A stretch of 64,000 bases of DNA from Candidatus Gastranaerophilales bacterium (GTDB lineage Bacteria; Cyanobacteriota; Vampirovibrionia; Gastranaerophilales; Gastranaerophilaceae). Below are positions 11,281 to 20,230 of the stretch, in pieces. Every line of letters starts with the position of its first letter. The stretch's first letter is position 1. Position numbers and translations under genes: made by a program. Under the pieces are notes generated by a model. It did no database searches, was not told where the DNA came from, and saw only the letters and a program-made list of their open reading frames with translations. The stretch spans positions 78,013 to 142,012 of the forward strand of contig CALVEK010000001.1 of assembly GCA_944326555.1 (NCBI GenBank). The letters are read 5' to 3'.

Positions 11281-11373
11281 TTGTAAATATAGTCGTATAA
11301 CGCTTATTATCCCAAACAGCAATTACATATATGTAATATGTCCGATTTTAAAATAAATATAATTACATATATG
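11281..11373 (+). promoter_or_regulatory. promoter with palindromic operator and half-site for the XRE gene
   Basis: TTGTAA (11281-11286) and TATTAT (11305-11310) are 18 bases apart. Just downstream is a perfect 16-base palindrome, ATTACATATATGTAAT (11322-11337). A second copy of its left part, AATTACATATATG, recurs at 11361-11373 exactly 40 bases later and includes the ATG at 11371. This layout suggests that the encoded XRE protein represses its own promoter (inference). Confidence 0.55.
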
Positions 11374-11619
11374 GAACAGGAAGAGAAAAAGCTAATCAAA
11401 GTTTTAGGAAATACTCTCAAATTGTTGCGTGAAGAAAAAGGTGTTTCGTTAAACATTTTTGCATACGAAAATGATCTTACAACAGCAACGGTCTCAAGGG
11501 TGGAAAACGGTCTTGTCGATACAAAATTCTCTACCCTTATTAAGTATGCCAAAGGCTTGGAAATTCCTCTTGAACAAATTTTGCAGTTATTAAACATAAA
11601 TTACAAAAACGAAGATTAG
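11371..11619 (+). CDS. XRE-family helix-turn-helix regulator
   Basis: Small cytoplasmic DNA-binding protein, 82 residues from the ATG at 11371 (an in-frame ATG at 11338 would add 11 residues; neither has a clear Shine-Dalgarno). The whole protein is one lambda-repressor-like fold: LGNTLKLLREEKGVS, the turn and recognition helix around TTATVSRVENG, then TLIKYAKGLEIPLEQIL. No effector domain. A palindrome and a half-copy of it sit in the promoter and at the start codon, so autoregulation is likely. The gene ends 16 bases from the convergent radical-SAM-like gene. Could be a stand-alone regulator or a relic antitoxin; no toxin gene is adjacent. Confidence 0.85.
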   Translation: MEQEEKKLIKVLGNTLKLLREEKGVSLNIFAYENDLTTATVSRVENGLVDTKFSTLIKYAKGLEIPLEQILQLLNINYKNED

Positions 11620-11635
11620 TATTCGCAATTAAGTT

Positions 11636-13063
11636 TTAATTAAAGATTTTCTCTTTTGTATTTATTGTTCTTTTGTCAGGCAAAGGATAAATCTGTTTTG
11701 CTTCTTTATCTTTATTTTTAAAATTTAGACAAATATCGGTTTTAAAAACTTCATGGTCATTTTGTAAATATACTTTGCCGTTTACATCTATAAGAATGCT
11801 GCTTAGTTTTTGCTTTGTTACATCATCATAAGAGACATTTTTTTGGTCTTTTATGTAATCGTAATCATCATCTATAGTTGCAAAAATATTATCTCTTGTT
11901 GATGGAGAAAGACTTGTTATTAACGGAGAAAACTTTTTAATATGCTTGCTGACAAGATTAATCACATCTTCTTCTGTTTTTGCGTATTTATAATTATTAT
12001 TCTCTATATCACTCATGTATCTTATGTGTAACGTTGAGATAATTTCTTTGATTAAATTGAATATGGCATCTTTGTTATAATCTTTGAAACCTTCTCCTTG
12101 TCTGTCATCTACAGCTTTAATCAAAATCTGATAGCAATCTTTTTCCACCAAAGGAGTACACGTATACATTGCGTTTACGATATTATTTATATACGCTTTT
12201 TTCATTCTGTTGTAAGATTCTATATCTCCCTTGTTTTTATACTCGTTAGCTTTTTGCATTATTCCGTGGTAAGTGTTAACAGAGATATTTATTTGGTCAA
12301 TTTCTTTTTCATGCTCAGGATTACTGTAATATTTAACAATATTTTCTATTCTTTTTTGTACGACAGAATTTTTGGGAGACCATCCGGCAGTATCAAATAA
12401 CCCTTTGAGTCCTGTTGCATCGTAGAGCATTTTGTTTAGCTCAGGAAATTCGTGTATTGTGCCTTTTTCATCTTGCAGCCAAACATCTTTACCATCAGAA
12501 TCATAGAATAATGCAGAACTTGGAAGAGTATAATAACCTGTACCGTAAGTATTTTGAATGGATTTTTGTGTACTTTTTTCAACACAATTAAAATTTAATC
12601 TATGGGTAATTTCTTTGATATCATTTGTCAGGTTTTTAAAATCTTCAAAATCCATGCGTGATATAGCATCTTTATTTCGTTCTTTTGGTCTTCCGTTTAC
12701 GTAACACGCAGGACACATACCGGAGCAATCTCTCACAACGGGGATGGTAATTTCTCCCATGTTTGAGAGAATAAAATAAATTTGAGGAAAGCTCAGATTT
12801 TCGAAACTTTTTAAGCCGTATTGAATGCCATCAAGGTGTTTTTGGTCAAAATCATCCATGTTTTGAATTTGGTCTTTTGAAAAACAATCCACAATGTCCA
12901 ATGCTCTTTGATATTTTTCTTCAGCAGAGAGATTATTTCTACCTTTAAAAGTAACAATATCCTGCGTTAAACCCTGATTTATGGGAGTTTGATTGTGAGT
13001 ATTTTTTTGAATTTGGTTATGTTTGCCTGTAAAAATAGGCACAGATATATTTTTTATTAGCAT
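11636..13063 (-). CDS. probable radical SAM protein with N-terminal tag
   Basis: 475 residues. Around residues 105-121, a hydrophobic strand (ITIPVV) leads into Cys113-x3-Cys117-x2-Cys120 (CSGMCPACY), the spacing that binds the [4Fe-4S] cluster of radical SAM enzymes; later INISVNTYHG and SSILIDVNGKVYLQ fit core strands of that fold. The assignment is by motif and I do not recognise the reaction. The first 45 residues are a polar, low-complexity segment ending IVTFKGRN, like the N-terminal tags on other proteins in this window. No maturase target peptide is adjacent. Downstream of the YitT gene on the same strand (45-base gap). Confidence 0.62.
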   Translation of the reverse strand: MLIKNISVPIFTGKHNQIQKNTHNQTPINQGLTQDIVTFKGRNNLSAEEKYQRALDIVDCFSKDQIQNMDDFDQKHLDGIQYGLKSFENLSFPQIYFILSNMGEITIPVVRDCSGMCPACYVNGRPKERNKDAISRMDFEDFKNLTNDIKEITHRLNFNCVEKSTQKSIQNTYGTGYYTLPSSALFYDSDGKDVWLQDEKGTIHEFPELNKMLYDATGLKGLFDTAGWSPKNSVVQKRIENIVKYYSNPEHEKEIDQINISVNTYHGIMQKANEYKNKGDIESYNRMKKAYINNIVNAMYTCTPLVEKDCYQILIKAVDDRQGEGFKDYNKDAIFNLIKEIISTLHIRYMSDIENNNYKYAKTEEDVINLVSKHIKKFSPLITSLSPSTRDNIFATIDDDYDYIKDQKNVSYDDVTKQKLSSILIDVNGKVYLQNDHEVFKTDICLNFKNKDKEAKQIYPLPDKRTINTKEKIFN

Positions 13064-13108
13064 ATCTGATTTAAAAATCGTAAAAAATTTTTTTGCTAGA
13101 ATTTTTAA

Positions 13109-13957
13109 TTAAATATAATTGTGTCTTTTGACACGTCCGCCATCAACTTCGTGAACGTTTTCGATTGTTATAAATGCTGATTCATCCACGTTTTTGATTA
13201 GTTGTTTAAGTTTAGCGATTTCCAGCCTGTTAATTACACAAAATATAATTTTCTTTTCGGCACCTGAATAACCGCCTCTGGCTTTTAGGTAAGTAACGCT
13301 TACATCAAAATGTTCCATAATAGCGTTGCCGATATCAGTATGTTTTTCTGTGATTATTCTGACTGCTTTAGATTCGTTTAAACCTTCAATAACGATATCA
13401 ATGACTCTGTATGCAATAAAATAAGATATTATTGAATACATGGAACTTCGCCAATTGTTGTAAACAAAACCCGCAGCGGTAAATATGAAAAGGTTAAAGA
13501 ACATTATAATTTCGCCAACAGAAAAGCCCCATTTTTTTGACAATCTTATAGAAAGGATTTCTGTGCCGTCTAATGAAGAATTGCTTCTAAGTACAAGTCC
13601 CACGCCTGCTCCCAGAATTAATCCGCCAAATATACATGCCAAAAAAGGGTCTGAAACATGTTTGTGCGATAACCAAATTGGAATAAATGATACACCCAAA
13701 GACAAAATGGTTACTGCATAAAATGTTGACAAAACAAACAATTTACCCATTTTTTGTAAAGCCAAAAATATAAACGGCAGGTTAAGCAAAAATATGCACC
13801 AGCCAAGTGCAAAATTTGTTTTGTAATTTGTCATGATTGCTATACCAAGGATTCCTCCGTCAATAATTTTGTTTGGGATTAGAAAACATTCCAAGGCAAA
13901 TGCAGCAACCAATGCACCAAAAGTCATAACCAAAAAATTGATAAAATGCTTTTTCAT
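13109..13957 (-). CDS. YitT family membrane protein
   Basis: Inner-membrane protein with five or six hydrophobic segments (about residues 7-195) and a C-terminal soluble DUF2179 domain (about 200-275, including RIITEKHTDIGNAIMEHF and GGYSGAEKKIIFCVI). Typical YitT features: FLIPNKIIDGGILGIAIM near the start and LGAGVGLVLRSNSSLDGTEIL in the middle. Transport substrate of the family is not firmly known. I chose the ATG at 13957 (282 residues, MKKHFINF); an upstream in-frame start at 14020 would add 21 residues that look unlike the family. Neither start has a clear ribosome-binding site. Confidence 0.85.
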   Translation of the reverse strand: MKKHFINFLVMTFGALVAAFALECFLIPNKIIDGGILGIAIMTNYKTNFALGWCIFLLNLPFIFLALQKMGKLFVLSTFYAVTILSLGVSFIPIWLSHKHVSDPFLACIFGGLILGAGVGLVLRSNSSLDGTEILSIRLSKKWGFSVGEIIMFFNLFIFTAAGFVYNNWRSSMYSIISYFIAYRVIDIVIEGLNESKAVRIITEKHTDIGNAIMEHFDVSVTYLKARGGYSGAEKKIIFCVINRLEIAKLKQLIKNVDESAFITIENVHEVDGGRVKRHNYI

Positions 13958-14021
13958 AAAATAATAATAACATGTGCTCTGTTCTTTAACAATTAAATTC
14001 TTTAGGATTATGTAAAACATA

Positions 14022-14049
14022 TTGTTATTTTCAAAATTTATTGTATAAT
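14022..14049 (+). promoter_or_regulatory. sigma-70 promoter for the SNF2 helicase gene
   Basis: TTGTTA (14022-14027) and a perfect TATAAT (14044-14049) are 16 bases apart, which gives a leader of about 150 bases before the ATG at 14209. The leader holds a GTGGAATTAA block that recurs before another gene (see findings). Confidence 0.55.
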
Positions 14050-14208
14050 CTAATTAGCAGTTAATTAAGATAAGGTTTTGAACTGCTTTGTGGAATTAAG
14101 CAAGAGGGTTGCCGGTTTTAGTTTAAACTTTCTCTTTTGTTTAAAATTGTTTGTCGGAAACGGAATTTTATTTCTTTTTCTGATGAGGTTTAATTAATTA
14201 CTTTAAAT

Positions 14209-17200
14209 ATGAGCGTTTGCAAGTTTAACTACAAATACATTAAGGATAAAGCAACACCCGGAAGCTGGAGAAGGGGCTATGAAAGCTATCAAAAAGGTAT
14301 AGTTCTTTCTTATGACAAAAAAATTGCCGGTGTGGATGCAAAGGTAAAAGGCAACTTTAAAGATGCCTATGAGACCAGTTTGACTTTTACAAAAAATGGT
14401 GTAAAAGCTGATTGCAGTTGCCCTCTTAAAGAAGAATGGTGCAAACACGCAATAGCAGTTGGTTTAAAAGTTATAGAAGATAAAGTATATGATGAATATT
14501 TGGAGCGTGTTCACAAAATTAAGCCCGAATATCCGGATGAGGATGTTGAGCCTGTAGAAAATCCTACAGGAAAATACGTTTTCCATTTTAATCCCAAAAG
14601 ACGCCAAAACTTTTTCTCAATCCTTGTAATGGATAGAGCTACAGGCAAAGTAATTCGTGATTTGGAAGCAATTTTAAGAGCTTTGATTGAAGTTCAAAGA
14701 AATGATCCGTCTTTTGTTTTGAACGATGAAGAAAAGGTTGAATTAGCAATTTTCCAATTATTGTTGCAACGTTCAAGGTTGGATAAAAAGGCCGGTTGGT
14801 ATGATGTTCCGATTAACAAGTTTGACGGATTTTTCCAACTGCTTGCCAAAGCAGAAGAAGTAATTGACGGCAAGACAAAACAAAGGTTGAGATTTGAAGA
14901 CAAAGAATGGGAGCTTGCGCTTTCCGTTAATTTCTCCATGGTCGGGAATGTTCTTTTATCTTTGACTTGGGAAAGACCTGACGGTTCGGATTCTTATCCG
15001 TTTGAAGAAATAAGGTATTTTTCAAGACAGTTAAAATGGGGTCGCTATAAGAATGTAATTTTCCCCACAACTACACCTGTCTCTGCATTGCCTCAAAGCC
15101 TTATTAAAGCAAGTTTTACTGATGTTAAAGATGCTGACGGCGCAAAATTTTTGTATGAAGAATTGCCTAAACTCAAAAAGGCAATGAAAGTTACTGTTTC
15201 AGAAACGATTGAAAAACTTTTCTTAGAGCAAAAACCGCCAATAAATGTGGTTAAATTGGGTCTTGATTATGACGGTTCGCTAAAAGCCGAGTTGGAATTT
15301 GATTATGACGGTACGAGGGTACCTTATTCAAAACATACGGAAAAAACTCCTTATGTTACTATCAAAAAGCCTAAAGAAGATTTGTTGTACTGGGTAAAAA
15401 GAAATCCCGCACACGAAGAAGCAGCTTATAACATGCTTTTGGCTTGCAAGTTTGCGCCTATGCAGACAAACAATTTGGCTCTTGAAAAAGAAAATGCTAT
15501 TGATTTTTACAACTATTATATTCAGCAGGCAGGCGATGGCTGGGTATTTGAAGAAAAAGATGATATGTCTTTCTTCAAATTAACAAAAGATCCTTTTGAG
15601 TTGTGTGCTGATATTGATTTTGCCGTTGATTCTACGGATAGTTTTGAGTTGGAGCTGTACGGTCGTGTTGGTGAGGAGATAATTCCTTTTGACGATGTGT
15701 ATGCTCTTACGATAGATAACAGCAAATATGTAAGAATAAGGAATCTTGGTTTTGCAGAAGTTCCTACAATGGATATTTACTCTCTTATGAGAGCATTCAA
15801 TACGTTTGATGTTTACAAAAATGATGAAAACAGATACATTGTAAAAACTTACAGAGCAGGTTTAATTTCTGAAATGGAGAATTTGGGGCTTAAACTTAAA
15901 ATGAGTCGCAGGTTCAATAAGTTTTGGAAACAGATTTCAACATTTTCAACCATGGATGTTCCGTCTTTGCCTAAAGGTATCAAGGCTGAGTTTAGAGAAT
16001 ATCAAACCAGAGGTTTTGGCTGGTTATGGTTTATGTATCAATATGGTCTGAATGGTATCTTGGCTGATGATATGGGTCTTGGTAAAACGTTGCAGGCTTT
16101 GGCTTTGATACAAAAGGCAAAAGAGAAAAACAAGAAAGCACCAAATTTAGTTATTTGTCCGACATCGGTTGTTTTTAACTGGGAAAATGAAATTGAAAAA
16201 TTTGCACCAGGGCTTAGTTGTTTAAAACTTAGCGGTACGGAAAGAAAAGAGCTCTTTAAAGAAATTCCTAAATATGACGTTGTTATCACAAGCTATGCTC
16301 TTGTCAGACGAGATATTGCAAAACTTAAAAAACATGAGTTTAGGTATGTTATTTTGGATGAATCTCAAAATATTAAAAATGCTGATTCTATTACCGCTCA
16401 AAGTGTTAAACAACTCAATTGCAGACACAAACTTGCACTTTCCGGTACACCTATAGAAAACAGACTCGAAGAGTTGTGGTCTATATTTGATTTCTTGATG
16501 CCGGGGTTCTTGTTTGACAAAAATGAATTTAATTACAGATATGTAACACCTATTATGGAACGTGAAGACAAGACGGTTGAAAAACGTTTGAAATCTCAAA
16601 TTTATCCGTTTATCTTGCGTCGTATGAAGCGTGATGTTGCAAAAGATTTGCCTGATAAAATTGAAAACGTTGCATATTGCGAACTTACGCCCGAGCAAAA
16701 AGACTTTTACATGGAAGTTATGGATTCTACAAGAGAAGAACTCTTTAAATCTATTGAAGAAAAGGGTATTGAAAAGAGCAGGATGTCTATATTCTCAGCG
16801 TTGTTGCGCTTGAGACAAATTTGCTGCCACCCGAGACTGTACGATAAAGAAAATATCAAGGGTATTAAAGATTCAGGCAAGTTTGAACAGTTGAAATCCA
16901 TGTTGGAAGAAATTATTTCTGAAAAACACAGGGTATTGTTGTTTAGCCAATTTGTTGACATGTTGGATATTATAAAAGAATGGTTGACCAAAGAAGGTAT
17001 CAAGCATGAATACTTAACGGGAAGCACAAAAGACCGTCAGGAAGTTGTTGAAAGATTCAATTCAGATCCTACAATTCCAATCTTCCTTATCAGCTTAAAA
17101 GCAGGCGGTACAGGATTGAACCTTACAGGTGCAGACTATGTAATACATTATGACCCATGGTGGAATCCGGCTGTTGAAGACCAAGCAACTGACAGGGCTT

Positions 17201-17385
17201 ATCGTATAGGTCAAACCAAAAAGGTATTTGTTTATAGAATGATTACCAAAGGTACGGTTGAAGAGAAAATTCAAAAACTTAAATCAAGAAAAAGAGACCT
17301 TGTTGATAGCGTAATCTCTGTTGACAGAAATATCGGTAAATCACTTACTTATGAAGATTTGAAAGATATCTTCTCGCTTGATTAA
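14209..17385 (+). CDS. SWIM zinc-finger SNF2 family helicase/ATPase
   Basis: 1058 residues. A SWIM zinc finger sits near the N-terminus (Cys69-x-Cys71-x6-Cys78-x-His80), then a long middle domain seen in bacterial SNF2 proteins, then the ATPase: Walker A region ADDMGLGKTLQAL (about 616-628), DESQ box (about 716), LSGTPIENRLEELW, and the C-terminal lobe with FSQFVDMLD, SLKAGGTGLNL and RAYRIGQ. Family members use ATP to move along DNA and remodel protein-DNA complexes; the bacterial SWIM-SNF2 type (HepA/RapA-like in sequence, YwqA-like in architecture) has no settled role. Its own promoter lies about 150 bases upstream; tilS follows after 27 bases. Confidence 0.92.
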   Translation: MSVCKFNYKYIKDKATPGSWRRGYESYQKGIVLSYDKKIAGVDAKVKGNFKDAYETSLTFTKNGVKADCSCPLKEEWCKHAIAVGLKVIEDKVYDEYLERVHKIKPEYPDEDVEPVENPTGKYVFHFNPKRRQNFFSILVMDRATGKVIRDLEAILRALIEVQRNDPSFVLNDEEKVELAIFQLLLQRSRLDKKAGWYDVPINKFDGFFQLLAKAEEVIDGKTKQRLRFEDKEWELALSVNFSMVGNVLLSLTWERPDGSDSYPFEEIRYFSRQLKWGRYKNVIFPTTTPVSALPQSLIKASFTDVKDADGAKFLYEELPKLKKAMKVTVSETIEKLFLEQKPPINVVKLGLDYDGSLKAELEFDYDGTRVPYSKHTEKTPYVTIKKPKEDLLYWVKRNPAHEEAAYNMLLACKFAPMQTNNLALEKENAIDFYNYYIQQAGDGWVFEEKDDMSFFKLTKDPFELCADIDFAVDSTDSFELELYGRVGEEIIPFDDVYALTIDNSKYVRIRNLGFAEVPTMDIYSLMRAFNTFDVYKNDENRYIVKTYRAGLISEMENLGLKLKMSRRFNKFWKQISTFSTMDVPSLPKGIKAEFREYQTRGFGWLWFMYQYGLNGILADDMGLGKTLQALALIQKAKEKNKKAPNLVICPTSVVFNWENEIEKFAPGLSCLKLSGTERKELFKEIPKYDVVITSYALVRRDIAKLKKHEFRYVILDESQNIKNADSITAQSVKQLNCRHKLALSGTPIENRLEELWSIFDFLMPGFLFDKNEFNYRYVTPIMEREDKTVEKRLKSQIYPFILRRMKRDVAKDLPDKIENVAYCELTPEQKDFYMEVMDSTREELFKSIEEKGIEKSRMSIFSALLRLRQICCHPRLYDKENIKGIKDSGKFEQLKSMLEEIISEKHRVLLFSQFVDMLDIIKEWLTKEGIKHEYLTGSTKDRQEVVERFNSDPTIPIFLISLKAGGTGLNLTGADYVIHYDPWWNPAVEDQATDRAYRIGQTKKVFVYRMITKGTVEEKIQKLKSRKRDLVDSVISVDRNIGKSLTYEDLKDIFSLD

Positions 17386-17412
17386 AGTTTTTGCATAGTA
17401 TAATATCTGTGT

Positions 17413-18762
17413 ATGATAAATGGAGTTAAAAATTTTTTAAAAAAGCATGGTTTATTTGCTTCGGAAAAAACTTTTTTGGTAGGTTTCTCCGGTGGTTATG
17501 ATTCTATGTGCATGCTTGATGTATTACACAGAATCAGCGAAAAAGTCGGATTTAAACTGGTTGCGCTTCATTTAAATCATAATTGGCGAGGCAAAGAAGC
17601 AGAAATTGAACAAGAAAATTGCGAAAATTATTGCAAACAAAAAAATATTCAAATTATTACGGAAATATTGCCCCCTGATGTTCCAAAAACAGAGACTGCA
17701 GCCAGAGAGAAAAGACAAGAATTTTTTAAAAAGTATTATAAAAAACTCAATGCTGACGGATTGTTCCTTGCTCATACAAAATCTGACAATACGGAAACTA
17801 TTCTCTATCGTTTAACCAAAGGAACGGGTGTCAGAGGTTTATGCGGAATACTTGAACACTCTTCTTTGGATTTTTGCGAGGTTTATCGTCCTCTCATGAA
17901 TTTTACGAGAAAGGATATTCTCAGATATTGTACTGTTAACAAACTTGTTCCAAACAATGATTCAAGTAATTTTGATACAAAATATGCAAGAAATTTTATA
18001 AGACATCAGATTGTTTCAGAATTAAAAACAATTAATCCAAAGATTGATGATGTTTTCTTGAATTTGTCCCAGATAGCTATATCCGAACAAAATATTGTAA
18101 ATGAATATTTAAACCAAATAAAACAGGAAATTGTAAAAGACGGTTATTTTGTAACTCAAAAATTTTGCGAATTGTCAAAAGACGTTCAATACAAAATGAT
18201 TTTAAATTTTCTTATAGAAAATAACCTTGATTATGATTCTCGTAAAGTTTTGGAAATTTATGATTTTATCCATAAGTCTGCAAAATACAAATCAGGTAAA
18301 ACCCTTTCTTTAACAAAAGATTTGTGGCTTTTTGTTTCAAAAGAGAAAATTTGTACAATTGTTGATATAGAGCCGGAAAAGATTGATGAGCATGTTGATA
18401 TTAACCAATGCGGTAAATATATGTTTAACGGAAGTGTACTTAGTTTAAAAAAATATAACGGTACACAAATTCCTGATTTTCCTCAAGAATTTGAAAATAA
18501 AGTTTATGTTTCTTTGCCTGATAAATTTAATTTAACATTGCGTACAAGAGCTCATGGGGATATTATTCAACCTTTTGGTATGCAAGGGACAATGAAACTC
18601 AAAAAACTTTTTATCAATAAAGGTATAGAAAAATTTAAAAGAGATGAGATTCTTCTTTTGTGTAAAAATCAAGAGGTAATGTGGGCTGTGGGAGTTTGTC
18701 TTAACGAAAAATTGCGTGCAAAAGATATTCCTACACACGTTATAACAGTGGAGAAAAATTGA
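17413..18762 (+). CDS. tilS: tRNA(Ile)-lysidine synthase
   Basis: Modifies C34 of the CAU anticodon of a minor tRNA-Ile to lysidine with ATP and lysine, so that it reads AUA; essential in most bacteria. 449 residues. The PP-loop motif FSGGYDS is at about residues 24-30, and LHLNHNWRGKEAEIEQENCE and LAHTKSDNTETILYRL are the next N-type ATPase motifs. The C-terminal TilS_C domain (about 375-449) contains RTRAHGDIIQPFGM and the KLKKLF helix. Second gene after the SNF2 helicase; hpt follows after 3 bases, the conserved tilS-hpt pair. Confidence 0.95.
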   Translation: MINGVKNFLKKHGLFASEKTFLVGFSGGYDSMCMLDVLHRISEKVGFKLVALHLNHNWRGKEAEIEQENCENYCKQKNIQIITEILPPDVPKTETAAREKRQEFFKKYYKKLNADGLFLAHTKSDNTETILYRLTKGTGVRGLCGILEHSSLDFCEVYRPLMNFTRKDILRYCTVNKLVPNNDSSNFDTKYARNFIRHQIVSELKTINPKIDDVFLNLSQIAISEQNIVNEYLNQIKQEIVKDGYFVTQKFCELSKDVQYKMILNFLIENNLDYDSRKVLEIYDFIHKSAKYKSGKTLSLTKDLWLFVSKEKICTIVDIEPEKIDEHVDINQCGKYMFNGSVLSLKKYNGTQIPDFPQEFENKVYVSLPDKFNLTLRTRAHGDIIQPFGMQGTMKLKKLFINKGIEKFKRDEILLLCKNQEVMWAVGVCLNEKLRAKDIPTHVITVEKN

Positions 18763-18765
18763 ATT

Positions 18766-19305
18766 ATGCTGGATAGAAAAGTTGAAGATTTAAAAATACT
18801 TTTTACAAAAGAGCAAATTGAACAAAAGGTGCAAGAACTTGCTGAAATGATTAATAAGGATTTTGGCTCAAATGAAGAGATAGTACTTATTTGTGTGCTC
18901 AAAGGTTCGAGTATTTTTTGCTGTGATCTTGCAAAACATCTTAAAATGCCGGTGGAGATGGAGTTTATAAGGGTCTCAAGTTATGGCAATGCAAAAACTT
19001 CTTCGGGTAATGTTCAAGCACTTGATTTAACTTTGCCGAATCTTGAGAACAAGAATGCAATAATTGTTGAAGATATAATTGACACAGGTTGTACGATGAA
19101 ATTCTTAACGGATATTATATGCCGTACACATCAACCTAAAACACTCAAAGTTATTACTTTTTTAAATAAAAAAATGGCACGAAAAACCGATATCGAACCT
19201 GATTATTACGGTTTTGAAATAGATGACAAATTTGTTGTAGGCTACGGATTAGATTACGAGGGGTATATGCGTAATCTGCCTTATATAGGTTATTTTGAAA
19301 AATAA
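18766..19305 (+). CDS. hpt: hypoxanthine phosphoribosyltransferase
   Basis: Purine salvage: hypoxanthine or guanine plus PRPP to IMP or GMP, in the cytoplasm. 179 residues, normal length. Seen: VLKGSSIFCCDLAKHL (about 44-60), the SSYG loop near 72, and the PRPP motif IIVEDIIDTGCTM (about 99-111). Directly after tilS with a 3-base gap. In many bacteria ftsH comes next; here a convergent gene ends 4 bases away instead. Confidence 0.95.
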   Translation: MLDRKVEDLKILFTKEQIEQKVQELAEMINKDFGSNEEIVLICVLKGSSIFCCDLAKHLKMPVEMEFIRVSSYGNAKTSSGNVQALDLTLPNLENKNAIIVEDIIDTGCTMKFLTDIICRTHQPKTLKVITFLNKKMARKTDIEPDYYGFEIDDKFVVGYGLDYEGYMRNLPYIGYFEK

Positions 19306-19309
19306 AAAT

Positions 19310-20158
19310 TTATACTCCTGAATTTGGATTAATTTCAATCCTTTTTAGGCGTTTTTCGAGTTTTTTGTACCATTTTAATTTTTGTTTGTACAAATACTCG
19401 TATTCTTCAATTTCACCTTTTGTAATATCAAAAAATTGTTTATCGCATAAAGATTCAAATCTTTTTTCGAGAGTATGAGTAAGTTCTCTTCTGTCGATAT
19501 TTTTGTCTGTTAAAATATATGGTTCTCCGACTTCACAAAGGACTTCGGGTTTGTCTTCTCTTAAAAACGGATAATTAACGGCAACAGGGATTAAGTTTAT
19601 TCCTCCTGCTTTTTTTACTACATTTTTTGCAATATAGGCCATACCTGTTTGAAATTCTATAGGGCGATACATTGGAGGTCTTATAATTCCTTGAGGAAAA
19701 ATCCACAACGATTTATTTTTATCACAGAGTTCAGCCACAGAGTATTGCAAAGCCCTCATAGATGCTTGAGCAGATTTTTTATTTACGGGAAAAGCTCCGG
19801 CTCTGGCAAGAATGGGAAATCTGTTCATTTCTTCAATCATCATTCTTATGTCGGTTTTAAAAATCCTGCGGCAAAGATTATAACCAACAATTCCATCCCA
19901 CCAATTGTTATGTGGTGCATAAATTATGTTTGCAAAATCAGGGTTTCTCTTATCATAATTTTCTTTATTTTTAATTTTCAGTGAGAAGAATCGGTGTTCT
20001 AACATATTGTAGAAAAATCTATCTGCAACCCAGCGCCAAAAAGGTGTTGGCTTTGCAACCCTAAATTTTTCGTCCCTATTTCTTAATTTTGTAGGTGGGA
20101 CATCAGAATAAAATTTTTGATTCTCCTTATGAAGTAAGTTTTCCAATGGTTTACACAA
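19310..20158 (-). CDS. PlsC-like acyltransferase (1-acyl-glycerol-3-phosphate type)
   Basis: Likely adds a fatty-acyl chain to a phospholipid or related lipid at the inner membrane. The acyltransferase catalytic HX4D box is His83-Asp88 (APHNNWWDGI), followed by the motif around FPVNKK (about 123-128) and FPQGIIRPP (about 154-162), which takes the place of the usual EGTRS. 282 residues. The start is uncertain: AAGGAG (20159-20164) touches the TTG at 20158, too close to act well, and an in-frame TTG at 20146 has better spacing. The substrate is not certain; glycolipid acyltransferase is possible. Confidence 0.78.
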   Translation of the reverse strand: MCKPLENLLHKENQKFYSDVPPTKLRNRDEKFRVAKPTPFWRWVADRFFYNMLEHRFFSLKIKNKENYDKRNPDFANIIYAPHNNWWDGIVGYNLCRRIFKTDIRMMIEEMNRFPILARAGAFPVNKKSAQASMRALQYSVAELCDKNKSLWIFPQGIIRPPMYRPIEFQTGMAYIAKNVVKKAGGINLIPVAVNYPFLREDKPEVLCEVGEPYILTDKNIDRRELTHTLEKRFESLCDKQFFDITKGEIEEYEYLYKQKLKWYKKLEKRLKRIEINPNSGV

Positions 20159-20230
20159 CTCCTTATAGTATTCTACTCTGTTGAAGCAATTTTTTGAATA
20201 GTTTTAATATTTTTTTTTACAATTTAACAA

